Below, one piece after another: positions 1 to 8,813 of a DNA stretch of 54,164 nt. Source of the DNA: Micromonospora chalcea. Lineage in GTDB: Bacteria; Actinomycetota; Actinomycetes; Mycobacteriales; Micromonosporaceae. A program made the position numbers and the translations under genes. The notes under the pieces are model-generated. The model was not told where the DNA came from, made no database searches, and saw only the letters and a program-made list of their open reading frames with translations. The stretch lies in contig NZ_MAGP01000124.1 in NCBI RefSeq assembly GCF_002926165.1, positions 1 to 54,164 on the forward strand, read 5' to 3'. The number at the start of each line of letters is the position of its first letter. Position 1 is the first letter of the stretch.

Positions 1-124
1 CTACGCTGTGGCCCACGGCCATCGCGCGATCTTCGGTTGTCCTCACAAACCATCGATGATCAACGCGGTGGCCGCCCTCATACCCACGCCACGCCCAACG
101 CCGAATCCAAGTGACGTTGGAGTA
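1..124 (-). mobile_element. IS701-family element, one end only (window edge)
   Basis: This is the terminal 124 bp of an IS701-family element, nearly identical to the right end of the complete copy at 21692-23093. It holds the region just upstream of, and the first codons of, a minus-strand transposase. The terminal inverted repeat ends at 124 (GTGACGTTGGAGTA, read on the plus strand) and is followed by CTAA, which fits the YTAR target duplication of this family. The rest of the element lies outside the window. Confidence 0.85.
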
Positions 125-127
125 CTA

Positions 128-1160
128 AGGCGTGTTTCATAAGCCGGTCAGAGCCACTCGCAGATGATGGTGATGGTCAGGATGGCTTGGAACCGGACGG
201 CCAACTTGTCGTAGCGGGTGGCCACGCCGCGGTGGCGCTTGAGTCGGGCGATGCCGTTCTCGACGGCATGTCGCATCCGGTAGAGGTCTCGGTCGAACTT
301 CGGCGGCCGCCCGCCGCGGCTGCCCTTGGCTTTGCGGTGGGCGTCCTGGTCGGTCTTGCTCGGGATGCACGCCTTGATCCCGCGCTTGCGCAGGTAGGCG
401 CGGTTTCCGCGGCTGGTGTAGGCCTTGTCGGCCAGGACCAGGTCGGGGCAGGTGCGGGGCCGGCCCACTCCGAGGCGGGTCACCTTGATACGGCGCAGGA
501 CTGGGATGAACTGAGGGCTGTCACCACGGTGCCCGGCGGTCACGACCATCGATAGGACCTTCTGTCCCTGCTCACAGGCCAGATGCGTCTTTGTGGTCAG
601 ACCGCCGCGAGATCGTCCGAGGGCGTGATCGGCGGGTTCGTCGTGCACGCCACCGGGTGGCTCTTTCTGCAGGTGGCCGTCTCTGCGTGCGCCGGCGGCG
701 TGTTGGTGGGCGCGGCTGGTCATCGAGTCCACGCTGACCGTCCAGGTGATCCGGCCTTGCGCATCGCCGGTGGCCTGTGACGCGGCCAGGATCTTGTCCC
801 AGGTGCCGTCGCGCTGCCAGCGACGGAACAGGCCGTAGAGCGTCTGCCAGGGTCCGTACTCGGCCGGGACGTCACGCCAGGGCGACCCGATCCGGATCCG
901 CCACCTGATCCCATCGATGAGCTGCCGTTTCTCCCACTTCGGCGGCCGACCCTTCGCCGACGCGGCAGGCAGCAGCGCGGCCAGCCGCTGCCACTGAGCG
1001 TCGGTGAGGTCGTGCCGCCTCGTCACCGCTAAGGTGGCCACGAGGTCTCCGGTATGACGTTCTTGCTTGGTCGCAGAACCAGATACCGGAGACCTCTTCA
1101 GTTGTCGATCACCGCCACGCCGCGACCTTCACCGGCCACCACGACTTCTGAAACACGCCT
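128..1160 (-). mobile_element. IS5-family (IS427-like) insertion sequence
   Basis: Complete-looking element of about 1.03 kb. The ends are imperfect inverted repeats: GGCGTGTTTCATAAG on the left and GGCGTGTTTCAGAAG (reverse complement) on the right. A TA dinucleotide on each side (126-127 and 1161-1162) may be the target duplication. It sits directly against the IS701 remnant, so it inserted at or beside that element's target duplication. Exact ends are uncertain by 1-3 bp. Confidence 0.8.
148..1041 (-). CDS. IS5-family transposase (DDE)
   Basis: A 297-aa DDE transposase. The N-terminal DUF4096-type domain begins with DLTDAQWQRLAALLP and contains the GIRWRIRIGSPWRDVP segment typical of the IS427 group. 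The likely catalytic triad is Asp in SVDSMT, Asp in LADKAY and Glu in HAVENGIARLK, and all three are present. Many relatives are split into two frames joined by programmed frameshifting; here the gene is one uninterrupted frame, so it may be active. It fills the element between the inverted repeats. Confidence 0.9.
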   Translation of the reverse strand: MATLAVTRRHDLTDAQWQRLAALLPAASAKGRPPKWEKRQLIDGIRWRIRIGSPWRDVPAEYGPWQTLYGLFRRWQRDGTWDKILAASQATGDAQGRITWTVSVDSMTSRAHQHAAGARRDGHLQKEPPGGVHDEPADHALGRSRGGLTTKTHLACEQGQKVLSMVVTAGHRGDSPQFIPVLRRIKVTRLGVGRPRTCPDLVLADKAYTSRGNRAYLRKRGIKACIPSKTDQDAHRKAKGSRGGRPPKFDRDLYRMRHAVENGIARLKRHRGVATRYDKLAVRFQAILTITIICEWL

Positions 1161-1954
1161 TAGGCGGATCCGATTCGATCGAGCCGGGTTCGGAGATTGA
1201 GCCGAGCCCGGGCATAGACTCAGAGCCGGATCCCCACGAGCAGGTGAGGACCGCCGAGGAGAGCCGACCGCCAGGTCGAAACTTGCGCCGAAAGGCGTAG
1301 GTCCACGCTCGACGTTCCTTGTGGATGTAAGCCAACCGCCCGTCAATCCACTGATCGATTGCACTGTCATCGACATGAGCCGACATCGCCGGCCCTTGAA
1401 GCGGAGTCTTCGGCTCTGACGCTTTCGGGCTCGCCGAACTGGTCACCGCCCAGGAAGCCCTGCTCAGAAGCTTGCCGATGAGATTTGGGTCTCAGATCCC
1501 GGGATCCATACCGACGCCACCACGTCGACACCCAGATCCGGGCCTCGATGCGGTAGGACCCTTGTGATCGGCTTCGACAGCCCCAAGCCGATGGCCGCCA
1601 CCAGTCAGACGGGAGCAGCGAAGCGTGACCACTTCGACTTTCTCTGGGAGGTCACGCCGAACCACTCGGCCGCCCCACCGGTGCTTCCGGTCAGCCAGAG
1701 AGCCACGTCGTGATCAGGGATGATCTCGCCGAGGTGCCGAGTCACCGTCCACGCGTGGACCTCTGCCCGTTGGATACAAATTCATGGATGCGCCACTTGA
1801 TCGGGTTGCATTGCAGGAGCCACTGCACGGAACACCTCCGAGAGCCATCTCTCGGATAATGCACCGCAGCTGGCGGTATCTCCTGCCGGCGCCTCACGGC
1901 AGGACGCCGAGCCCGTGTAGGCACGATCGCCATGGCAGGACTGAGGGAGGCGGC
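1161..1954. other. Gene-poor stretch with a partial repeat copy (R1)
   Basis: No convincing gene. A minus-strand open frame (1446-1129) runs from flanking DNA into the IS5 end; it could be a gene remnant truncated by the insertion, but it is biased in composition and not recognisable. From about 1483 to 1668 the sequence resembles the start and middle of the repeat at 3306-3850: a GGTCTCAG..CCCGGGATCCA..CCGACG block, then GGGAGCAGCGAAG..TGACCACTTCG..CTCTGGGAGGTCACGCC. The iteron part is absent. The last 150 bp precede the propeller gene. Confidence 0.5.
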
Positions 1955-3208
1955 ATGGCGAAGGATCCCGAGATCACCGAGTTGCCTGGGCAGGTCTGGG
2001 GCCTGGCGGCCGCTGACCCGGGCGGCCCGATCTACCTGACCAGCTATGCGGGTCGTAGCCCGAGCACACGCACCCTCTACACAACCGTCCTCACAGCGGT
2101 CGACGTGACCGGAGCGAGGCTCTGGCAGCGCTCATTCGCAGGCCACCCGTTCCCACCACGCGTCGGCGCGGACGGGATCGTGTGGGTGACCCACCACGAT
2201 GGCGCCAGCGCACCCGTATTCACTGTCACCGGCGTGGGCGCCGACGGGTCGGTGCGGCATGCGGTGACGCTGAAGCAGGATCCGGGTGAGCATCTGGGCG
2301 CCGTCGTTCGGATGCCAGACGGCTTCTGCGTCCTATGGCTGCCCACCGCGCCACGTCGGCGGCCTCCTCATGGCAGCACTGCGCGCCTGGCTCGCCACAG
2401 CGACACCGGCAGCACCCTATGGTCTACATCCCTGCCCCTCCAGGCGGTTTCCTACCCCGGCGTGGTCGAAGCTGGCGCAGCGACCGGATGGCACGTCCGA
2501 CCCAAGAAAGCGTGGACGCCATCCACCCTGCAGGTGGATCACCGTCAGCCGCTGCTCGTGGCCGGTGATCGGATCCTCGCTGGGATCAGTGACGGAGGCA
2601 GCGGCATCGGGATGTGCACCTTTCTCGACACCGCGAGCGGGCACATCATCTCGACCACCGATCCCGGCCCCTACCACCACAAGGCCATCGTCGGCCCCGG
2701 CAGTTTCCTCGTCGGCGCCCAAGGGTACGGGGCGTTCTCCAGCACCCTTTACGAGCGTGACGGCCAGGCAACACAGACCTGGCCAAGCCACGGCCAGATG
2801 GTCATCGACCAGCAGGGCACAATCCGCGGTCCGGAGTCAGAGAACATCCTGCCGTCCCGGTCACGGTTCCGAATCCTCCAACCCGACGGATCAATGTGCG
2901 ACGGCCCGCGCCTCAACGGCTACTACACCAGTTACCCCGCGCTCGACGCCGACGGCACCACGATGTTCTGGCGCGACGGGACGCTCCTCGCCATCGACGC
3001 GGGCTTCGACCAGCACGAACTGTTCCGCGCCGATGACGACAGGACCGTCATGAGCAGGACACTTCTCCTCCACGACGCCACAATCGCCCTCGCGCTCGAC
3101 AACGAACTGCTCCTGTTCCGCGACACCGGGATGGCACCACTCGCCACCGGCCCATGGCCCTGCGCGGACGGCAACATCCACGGCAACCCTGTCGTCCCGA
3201 TCGCGTAA
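1955..3208 (+). CDS. PQQ-like / WD40-like beta-propeller protein
   Basis: A 417-aa protein. The frame is open further upstream, but ATG 1955 is chosen because GAGGGAGG lies 5 nt before it and the upstream codons encode an unlikely Arg/His/Pro-rich stretch. The sequence repeats short blade-like units of the type G-A-DG-(V/T)-x-W and D-x-x-G-x-x-x-W (VDVTGARLWQRSF, HSDTGSTLWSTSL, DADGTTMFWRDG), as in PQQ-like propellers. There is no signal peptide or membrane segment, so it is probably cytosolic. It lies between two copies of a dispersed repeat, without an operon partner. Proteins of this kind sit beside polymorphic toxins as immunity or accessory factors, but its own role cannot be read from the sequence. 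Confidence 0.7.
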   Translation: MAKDPEITELPGQVWGLAAADPGGPIYLTSYAGRSPSTRTLYTTVLTAVDVTGARLWQRSFAGHPFPPRVGADGIVWVTHHDGASAPVFTVTGVGADGSVRHAVTLKQDPGEHLGAVVRMPDGFCVLWLPTAPRRRPPHGSTARLARHSDTGSTLWSTSLPLQAVSYPGVVEAGAATGWHVRPKKAWTPSTLQVDHRQPLLVAGDRILAGISDGGSGIGMCTFLDTASGHIISTTDPGPYHHKAIVGPGSFLVGAQGYGAFSSTLYERDGQATQTWPSHGQMVIDQQGTIRGPESENILPSRSRFRILQPDGSMCDGPRLNGYYTSYPALDADGTTMFWRDGTLLAIDAGFDQHELFRADDDRTVMSRTLLLHDATIALALDNELLLFRDTGMAPLATGPWPCADGNIHGNPVVPIA

Positions 3209-3305
3209 CTCCCGTCCCCAGACACCACCTGAACCGCCCCGATGGTTACTCGTTCGGGTACGCCGAAGAGGCCTCCGAGCAACATGCACTGGTCAGAGGC
3301 TCGCT

Positions 3306-3850
3306 GATGGGATTCGAGTCTCAGTTGCCGGGATCCACACCGACAACAGAACAGCCCATCCCAGGGACGTGCATCGATGCAAAAGACCGTCTGAATCGGC
3401 GCCAGCGGCCTCCACGACGACAGCCGGCACCGACCAGGCGGGGAGCAGCGAAGGCTGACCTCTTCGGTCTTCTCTGGGAAGTCACGCCTATCCAGTCGTC
3501 TGTACCGCCGCAGGTCAGAGCACCCGACTCGGCGCGATCTCGATGAGCACTTCGGGCGCGGTGACCACTTCGCCAACGTGCACCCAATCTGCACCCACCT
3601 GCAAGGCATCAATGCTTGCGAGGGCCTTACTGATTTGACCTGCAGATACTCTCCTGCCAGGCGACATAGAGTGCCGTTGACTGCTGTTCAGTGCCGTTGA
3701 GTGCAGTTGTGTGAAGCAGGACGCCGCACCGACTCTGACCTGCGAAAATGAGAACCGGCAGGTCAGCGTGGGTGCAGTTGAGCGCCGTTCAGTGCGGTTG
3801 GCGGCTGTTCAATGCCGTTCACTGCATCCGTCTGCTCCCAGCCTGCTCCC
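3306..3850 (+). repeat. Dispersed ~550-bp repeat R2 with 10-bp iterons
   Basis: This segment is repeated, in the same orientation, at 18829-18926 plus 20172-20642, where an IS3 splits it. It contains a block around GGGATTCGAGTCTCA (3310), one around CTTCGGTCTTCTCTGGGA (3460), and CACCCAATCTGCACCCACCT (3580). Two runs of 10-bp units of consensus GTGCCGTTGA follow: four at 3671-3710 and about six at 3771-3830. Between them is the inverted repeat CTGACCTGC...GCAGGTCAG. It ends with TGCTCCC-N4-TGCTCCC (3833-3850). The arrangement resembles arm-type and core sites of a tyrosine recombinase attachment region, which is an inference. No integrase gene is present nearby. Confidence 0.7.
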
Positions 3851-4291
3851 CCAATCTCCGGGCTCGAGGCCGGCGCATCTTGTCGGCGGTCGCGGTCCAT
3901 ATCGCGCAGGCCGGTGCCCGGGTTGATACTGGACGCGCGGTGCCGAGTCCTCAGCTGTGACGGATGCCGCCTCGCTTGCACCGAGTCCCTCAGCTCCCAG
4001 ACCGCTCCCTCCGGGCGCGCCAGCCAGGCGCACCCGCGTAAACGGCACCCCAGCTCGCGCATGTCGAATCGCACGCCGAGTGTTGTTGCTGTGCCGAGCC
4101 CCTCGTCGACCGTTTGCGCTAGAGCTGTCGCCTGCAAGTTCTGAGCACGTCGGCCAGCGGGGCCGTCCGCGACCTTGGGCTACTGTTGTCAACGCCGAGC
4201 CTGGCGACCCGCCTCGTCTGGACCGATTGCTGCAGCCGTCTACGTCGGTAGCCGTCACTGTCGAGAGCCGGCCAAGGCAACCAACGGGCGC
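3851..4291. other. Intergenic, nothing recognised
   Basis: About 440 bp between the repeat R2 and the end of the PH-like gene. All frames give Arg/Ser/Pro-rich shadow translations, and I see no conserved motif, hairpin terminator or repeat. Confidence 0.5.
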
Positions 4292-4735
4292 TCAACGACG
4301 TACGCCCGCCTTCCAGCTCGCGAGGTCCGCAAGCAGCTCCTCGTAGCGTTCTGATGCGAGAACCGTACCGCCGTCGCGAAGGCGGTTTACGCCAGCGCGG
4401 CGCCTCCGGACCGGCGTCCGAACCTTGGTTCCGTCGCACAGCTGCAACCACAGCCGCTCCCGCACCAGCCAATCGGGACCACTGTGGAACCCTCGAACCT
4501 GCTCCCACACGATCGTGCGCGTCCGCCACAGCCAGCGCACCCGAACCCCCGATCGACTGACCACGAGCGCAGTACGGTGAAACCGCCATGCGAAGGTGAG
4601 CCATACCACCGCGATTCCAGCGAATGCCAACACCGCAGCCAACCGAACCTGCTGCCAGTGAGCGGCCACCTGAAAAGCAACAAGCGCGAAAAGCAACGTA
4701 CCGAGCACCGCCAATGTGCCGGTGAAGAGCCGCAT
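4292..4735 (-). CDS. Membrane-anchored PH-like domain protein
   Basis: A 147-aa protein starting at ATG 4735 (MRLFTGTLAVLG). The frame extends upstream, but the hydrophobic segments begin here. There are two transmembrane segments, about residues 3-23 and 32-50, followed by a basic cytoplasmic domain. That domain has the pattern RTALVVSRSGVRVRWLW..RTIVWEQVRGFHSG typical of bacterial PH (bPH2/bPH6-type) domains, in which a small beta-barrel follows a membrane hairpin. The C-terminus (YEELLADLASWK) resembles the helix that closes such domains. It stands alone on the minus strand next to repeat R2. Its role is unknown; related proteins are membrane-associated and often found near variable loci. 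Confidence 0.65.
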   Translation of the reverse strand: MRLFTGTLAVLGTLLFALVAFQVAAHWQQVRLAAVLAFAGIAVVWLTFAWRFHRTALVVSRSGVRVRWLWRTRTIVWEQVRGFHSGPDWLVRERLWLQLCDGTKVRTPVRRRRAGVNRLRDGGTVLASERYEELLADLASWKAGVRR

Positions 4736-5257
4736 CGGATCTTCATACGGCCGGGTCCAGGACAACACGTCGCCATCATGACAGCCCAATCCAGCCGCCC
4801 GACGCCTGACCGATACCGGCGCTCGCGCCGCCAGCAGGCCAAGGCCGACCGGAATCACCATGCCATCGGGGCTTGAACCCAGCAACGTCGGTTTGCAGTC
4901 GAGGTGGACTTACCACCAGATTCACCTCGCCTGCAACGGCCTCGGCCGGACCCTCGCGTTTGTGCTCTCTGGGGCAACGTCGACGACTGAGGTGGTTGCC
5001 GTTGACGACCCCGCCCCTGGGGGCGGGGCGCTGTCCGGCCCGCCACGTCACCGGACCTCGATACTGTCGCCGGCTCGCCCGCGGGTCCGCCGCGCCGGTC
5101 CGCCACCAGGGCACCGAGCAGCACCTCGACACCTGGATCAACCGCGCCCGCCACGCCGGATGCCCCGAATCCGCGGCTTCGCCACCGGCCTGGATCACCG
5201 CAACACCCCCCAACAGCTCTCGGCGCCGGCACCGCCAGCGAAACCGGATGGCAACGT
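4736..5257. other. Intergenic, possible ISL3 transposase trace
   Basis: No intact gene. Around 5120-5220 on the plus strand two frames together read LDTWINRARHAGCPE and IRGFATGLDHRN, which resembles the C-terminal stretch of ISL3-family transposases (LDTWL..A...GLP.IRSFA.GL). This suggests a decayed fragment with a frameshift; the match is short and uncertain. A GC-rich palindromic run (CCCCGCCCCTGGGGGCGGGG) lies at about 5009-5028. Confidence 0.3.
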
Positions 5258-5653
5258 GTGGCGGTGCCCGCGCATCATGACCGAGTGGACGCCCGACGAG
5301 CGATCGCTCTGATCGATGACCTTCGGTCATTCGTCGATAGCCGCCGCGCGGAGGTGGCCCGTACGAGCGCTGCCGGCGTCGAGCTTCTTACCCGCTACCG
5401 GGATCGTCGGCTGGACGAGCTGTGGCTGGACCACGACCTGGGCGGCGACGACACCATCTGGCCAGTGGTAGAGGTCCTGGAACAGGCCGCCTTCGACGAC
5501 CGCCCCTTCAACATCGGTGTAGTCGTCGTCCATTCCGCCAACCCGGGCGGTGCCGCGAGAATCGCGCTTGTCCTGAAGCGCTGGGGTTACCGGGTCCGCG
5601 TCGCGTCGGGTTGCTCAGACGTCGGCTACGACAAAGGTCCCCCGGCGAGCTGA
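5258..5653 (+). CDS. Receiver-like (cREC / cyclic-phosphate processing) domain protein
   Basis: Up to 131 aa. Starts are GTG 5258 or GTG 5285; the second is just ahead of the first conserved segment (AIALIDDLRSF). The protein keeps the hallmarks of the small receiver-fold family annotated as cyclic-phosphate processing receiver domain: an acidic pair after strand 1 (IDDLR), ELWLDHDLGGDDTIWPV with the DHDLG motif, VVVHSANPGGAARIALVLKRWGYRV with a conserved HS..N..G segment, and a final strand. It is probably cytosolic and stands alone between degraded sequences. The usual context is RNA repair or nucleotide signalling modules, but no partner is visible here. Confidence 0.65.
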   Translation: MAVPAHHDRVDARRAIALIDDLRSFVDSRRAEVARTSAAGVELLTRYRDRRLDELWLDHDLGGDDTIWPVVEVLEQAAFDDRPFNIGVVVVHSANPGGAARIALVLKRWGYRVRVASGCSDVGYDKGPPAS

Positions 5654-6041
5654 TCGATCCGGCCACGCCGTCACGTACAGTCGTTCTTCATCTGTGGCGG
5701 ATCCGGAACACTTATCGAGCCCTGGATCTCAGCTACCGACACATCCAACCTGCGTGCCGGGTTACGCGAGCATGCCGGGATACGCGGGCAGCACCGCGGT
5801 CGACGCACAGTTCGCTGGTCTCGTGATCGATCCAGTAGCTCTGCCCGGCGCCGATGAAAGTGGGCTGCCGCAGGTAGAACCAGCAACCCACCACGTTGAC
5901 GAGGATCAGCCGGCGGCAGTCACGCGCTCAACCATCCCGCATCTCCCTCAAGCGCCATCGCACCGCACCTACTTGATCAGCGTACGCCGACCTACAGCCC
6001 CCGAGGTGAACGCTTCTCGGCGTGAGTAGACGTCCCCGTTC
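5654..6041. other. Intergenic with a possible minus-strand gene remnant
   Basis: No complete gene. On the minus strand a frame from about 5925 to 5733 reads RRLILVNVVGCWFYL followed by RQPTFIGAGQSYWIDHETSE, less biased than the surrounding shadow frames. It lacks a good start and is closed upstream by a stop, so at most it is a fragment of an unrecognised gene. Confidence 0.3.
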
Positions 6042-6215
6042 GTGGCGCTCTTCTTCGGCGTACTCACGTAAGGTATTGCGCAGCTGGTGTTGCTGGGCAG
6101 TTGCTTCGCGCTGTCCGGACGGCTTGGCCGTGGGTCATCGTCTGGCCTCGTGGCTGGCTGGATATTGGGACTGGCCACGAGCCTGTACTACCTGTGCGGC
6201 GGGTTCGGCACCTAA
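6042..6215 (+). pseudogene. Fragment duplicated from the membrane protein gene at 32168
   Basis: This segment is about 95% identical to 32300-32479, the last 60 codons of the small membrane protein gene at 32168-32479. The identity continues roughly 28 bp past the stop codon. The copy has no start region and carries an in-frame stop at 6069-6071 (TAC changed to TAA), so it reads ALFFGVLT-stop-GIAQLVLLGSCFAL and so on to GGFGT. It is dead, and records a partial duplication or recombination between two places 26 kb apart. Confidence 0.85.
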
Positions 6216-6348
6216 CGAATGCCCGGCCAGCTGCACGCCATCACAGCACCACTTGACAGCTATAGAAGCATCTCACTGCACCGGTGACGCTGGGGCATAG
6301 TCTGGGGCGTTGTCCGCTCACGTCCTGGATTGTCCCACCAGCACCTAA

Positions 6349-7778
6349 TACTACAGCCGGGGATTGTGATCACGGTTCGGTGAGGGCTTGCCGGGCGTAG
6401 TGGCTGGTCATGGCTCGTGCTTGGTGACGGCGTCGGCGTACCGACCAGAGCAGTGGGTCGCAGCGGCGGCGGGTGGGTCGATGATCAGGATGTTGAACAG
6501 GTGACGTAGTTCGTTGACGGTCAGCGCGATCAGCCCGGCCGGGTCGGGACGGCTGCGGTGTGTGGTCGCGGCGGCGAGGAAGGTGTGGGCGAGGATCGCC
6601 AGGGTGCTCCAGCGGTGCCAGGGCGTCCAGCGGCGGTGTTGGTGCTGGTCCAGGCCGAGTCCGGTCTTCGCGGCTTGGAACGACTCTTCGATCTTCCAGC
6701 GGCGGCCGGCGACCAGGACGAGGCTGCGTAGCGGGACGACCTCGGGTGCTCAGCAGCGGTAGAAGGCCAGCTCACCATTCCTACGGTTGCGGCGGATCAG
6801 CAGCCAGTGGTGCCCGCCGTGGGCGTCGGCGGCGTGGGGCAGGGCGGTGAAGGACCAGTCGTAGTAGCGATAGCCTTTCGCGCCCCTGCCGGCGGACACC
6901 CGCTGCCAGGCGGTGGCGGGAAGGCAGGCGGCGAGGGCGTCAACGCGGTAGCCGCCAAGGCCGGTGATCACCTGATGAGAGCAGGCCACGGCCAAGACGT
7001 AGCCCCGTCGCATCTGACGGAGTTGGGCTGCCAGGCGCGGATCGTTGCCGTAGGCCTCGTCGCCGGCCACCCATCGACACGGCAGCCCGGCGGTGACCGC
7101 TGTGGCGATCATCCGAGACGCCAGCTGCGGCTTGGTCGCGAACCGCACCTGCTGCGGGACACCGGCTTCGGCGCGGCGTTCGGCGTCGTCGCACCAGGGA
7201 TTTGGCGAGGTAGAGCGCCGTGTCGAGCATCGCATGACCAGCATCGGTGGCGTAGACGAGGTGCACGGCGACCTGACAGTTCTCGATCTTGCCGGCTGTG
7301 CCCGAATACTGCCGCTGCACGCCGACGGTGTGCCGCCCTTCTTCAGATCACCCGTCTCGTCGATGACCAAGACGGCCTCGGCATCACCGAGGTGGTCGCC
7401 GACGAACTCACGGACATCGGCGCGGACATCGGCATCGTCCCACTTCACCCGGGTCAGCAGGTCCTGCATCCCGTCCGGACCCGTGTCACCGGCATGCTCC
7501 GCGATCGTCCAGCAGTTCTTCCGCGGCAACGGCGCCAGCAAGCCCCGGACGAAGTCACGCACCCGACGACGCGGCTCCGGCCTGCGGAAACGTTGCCCGA
7601 CCGTCAGCATCAGGTCGTCGAACAACACCCGCCACCGCTGGGCGTCTACCCTGTATCCGGCAGCCACCGCTGCATCATGGTCAGTCCACACAACCGCCCA
7701 TGATCGACGGTGGCTGCCCTCATTCCCTCACCGCATCGAACCGCAGCTCAGCCAAGGTCAACAACCCCGGCTGGAGTA
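6349..7778 (-). mobile_element. IS701-family insertion sequence, decayed
   Basis: About 1.43 kb with inverted ends TACTACAGCCGGGGATTGT (left) and TACTCCAGCCGGGGTTGTT (right, reverse complement). CTAA direct repeats lie at 6345-6348 and 7779-7782, matching the YTAR target duplication of the family. It is a different member from the copy at 21692. The transposase is broken in several places (next entry). Confidence 0.85.
6408..7691 (-). pseudogene. IS701-family transposase, multiply disrupted
   Basis: The N-terminal part runs from 7691 (MWTDHDAAVAAGYRVDAQRW). DDE motifs are visible: VLVIDETGDLKKG (first Asp), VAGDEAYG (second Asp) and RWKIEESFQ (Glu). The gene has two frameshifts, near 7332 and near 7198 (an extra C in AAATCCCTGG), so that GVQRQYSGTAGKIENCQVAV is read in another frame. 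A Trp codon is replaced by TGA at 6750-6752 (FYRC-stop-APEVVPL). A further frameshift lies near the 3' end, before TSHYARQALTEP. It cannot make a functional transposase but could be mobilised in trans by a related copy. Confidence 0.85.
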
Positions 7779-7921
7779 CTAAGCCTGATCAACCCGATCT
7801 CAAACACGCTTCAAGGGATTACCCGAGGACCGTTGTGCTGGCGACGCGGCAAGCGTCCGACGCGGCCTCAACGGGACAGTGCCGAGTTTCCAGCATGAGG
7901 CCACTGCCGGGATGACCTGAC

Positions 7922-8809
7922 TCAAGAGGAAATTTCCTCGATAGCGATGCGCCCTTTTCCATCCACAAAGGCCACATTTTTGCCATCCGGCGAGACACTG
8001 GGCGACGATGCATAATCTGTCTGACGGATTCGCCGAGATTGGCCGGTGCGAAGATCGACTTCAAGGACCTCCGCCGAGCCCTCGCGAGAGACTGTGACGA
8101 CGGCTTTACTTCCTCCCGGAACTGGGGCTAGATCAGGGAACCCGTGCAGCTCCGGGCCTACCTGTTCCACGCCTCCCTGTTCCTTCAAGGCGGTCGTCAA
8201 CCGCCAGACGCGCCGCTCGTAACCGTCCAGACGCTCAGGCCGGGGCTCATTGGTGGCAAGGAAAAAGATGCTTCCGTCGCCAACGACCACGGGGGACTTG
8301 GCTGACTTTCCCGACCGGCATGAATATTCTTTCCAATCCGTGGAGTAGCTGCCGACGGATTCCCCAAAAGGTTGAATTTCCCAACAACCATCCTTGCCTG
8401 TGCCGATATAGCCGCTCCGGCCATCGTCGGCCAAAGCAACAGCAGCGGTCTGTATTGACACGTCCAGGATGGTGGAGAAAGCTCCCGTGGTTTCTGAGTA
8501 CGAGATCAGCCTTCCAAAGCCGTCGCACACCGCCCCCAGCCCCAACTTGCCCGGCTTGACAACGAACAAGAAATTAAGCGGACCACAAAGGTCGGGTATT
8601 TCCGCATTTGATACCAGTTTGCGTTCGCGGCCCGCATCGCGGAGCCATAACTCGCTACCCTCGGAGCCAACCTCCCGGAGAAAGTAGATCCTGTCCTGCG
8701 AAACCCACGCGACATCGTCAACCTGCGGCTGCCCCATAACTAACGGTGTGCAACCGCCCACAGCCACGAGCGCCACACACGCCGCCAGCTTCGAAAAAAT
8801 CTTCTTCAT
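7922..8809 (-). CDS. Propeller lipoprotein, probable immunity protein of the RHS toxin
   Basis: A 295-aa lipoprotein with a short basic N-terminus (MKKIFSK), a hydrophobic stretch and the lipobox VAVGGC with Cys20, so it should be anchored outside the membrane. The mature part has repeated WD40/TolB-like blades: DDVAWVSQDRIYFLR, GRSGYIGTGKDGCWE, APVPGGSKAVVTVS, and SPSVSPDGKNVAFVDG, the classical PD40 pattern. It begins 4 nt after the stop of the RHS gene, so it is co-transcribed with it. GC is clearly lower than in the RHS core, as is usual for toxin tips and their immunity genes. Position and export suggest it neutralises the RHS C-terminal domain at the cell surface. This is an inference; no known immunity family was recognised. 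Confidence 0.7.
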   Translation of the reverse strand: MKKIFSKLAACVALVAVGGCTPLVMGQPQVDDVAWVSQDRIYFLREVGSEGSELWLRDAGRERKLVSNAEIPDLCGPLNFLFVVKPGKLGLGAVCDGFGRLISYSETTGAFSTILDVSIQTAAVALADDGRSGYIGTGKDGCWEIQPFGESVGSYSTDWKEYSCRSGKSAKSPVVVGDGSIFFLATNEPRPERLDGYERRVWRLTTALKEQGGVEQVGPELHGFPDLAPVPGGSKAVVTVSREGSAEVLEVDLRTGQSRRIRQTDYASSPSVSPDGKNVAFVDGKGRIAIEEISS

Positions 8810-8813
8810 CAGC

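Noticed and set aside
1129..1446. 105-aa minus-strand frame next to the IS5 element considered as a gene
   Set aside because: Its C-terminal end is the IS inverted repeat, its composition is biased and no family is recognisable. At most it is a truncated remnant.
3671..3830. Iteron runs considered as a CRISPR array
   Set aside because: Units are 10 bp with no spacers and are degenerate; no cas genes are present. No CRISPR array was seen anywhere in the window.
7099..7700. Plus-strand frames over the decayed IS701 transposase
   Set aside because: They are antisense to the recognisable transposase and carry no motif of their own.
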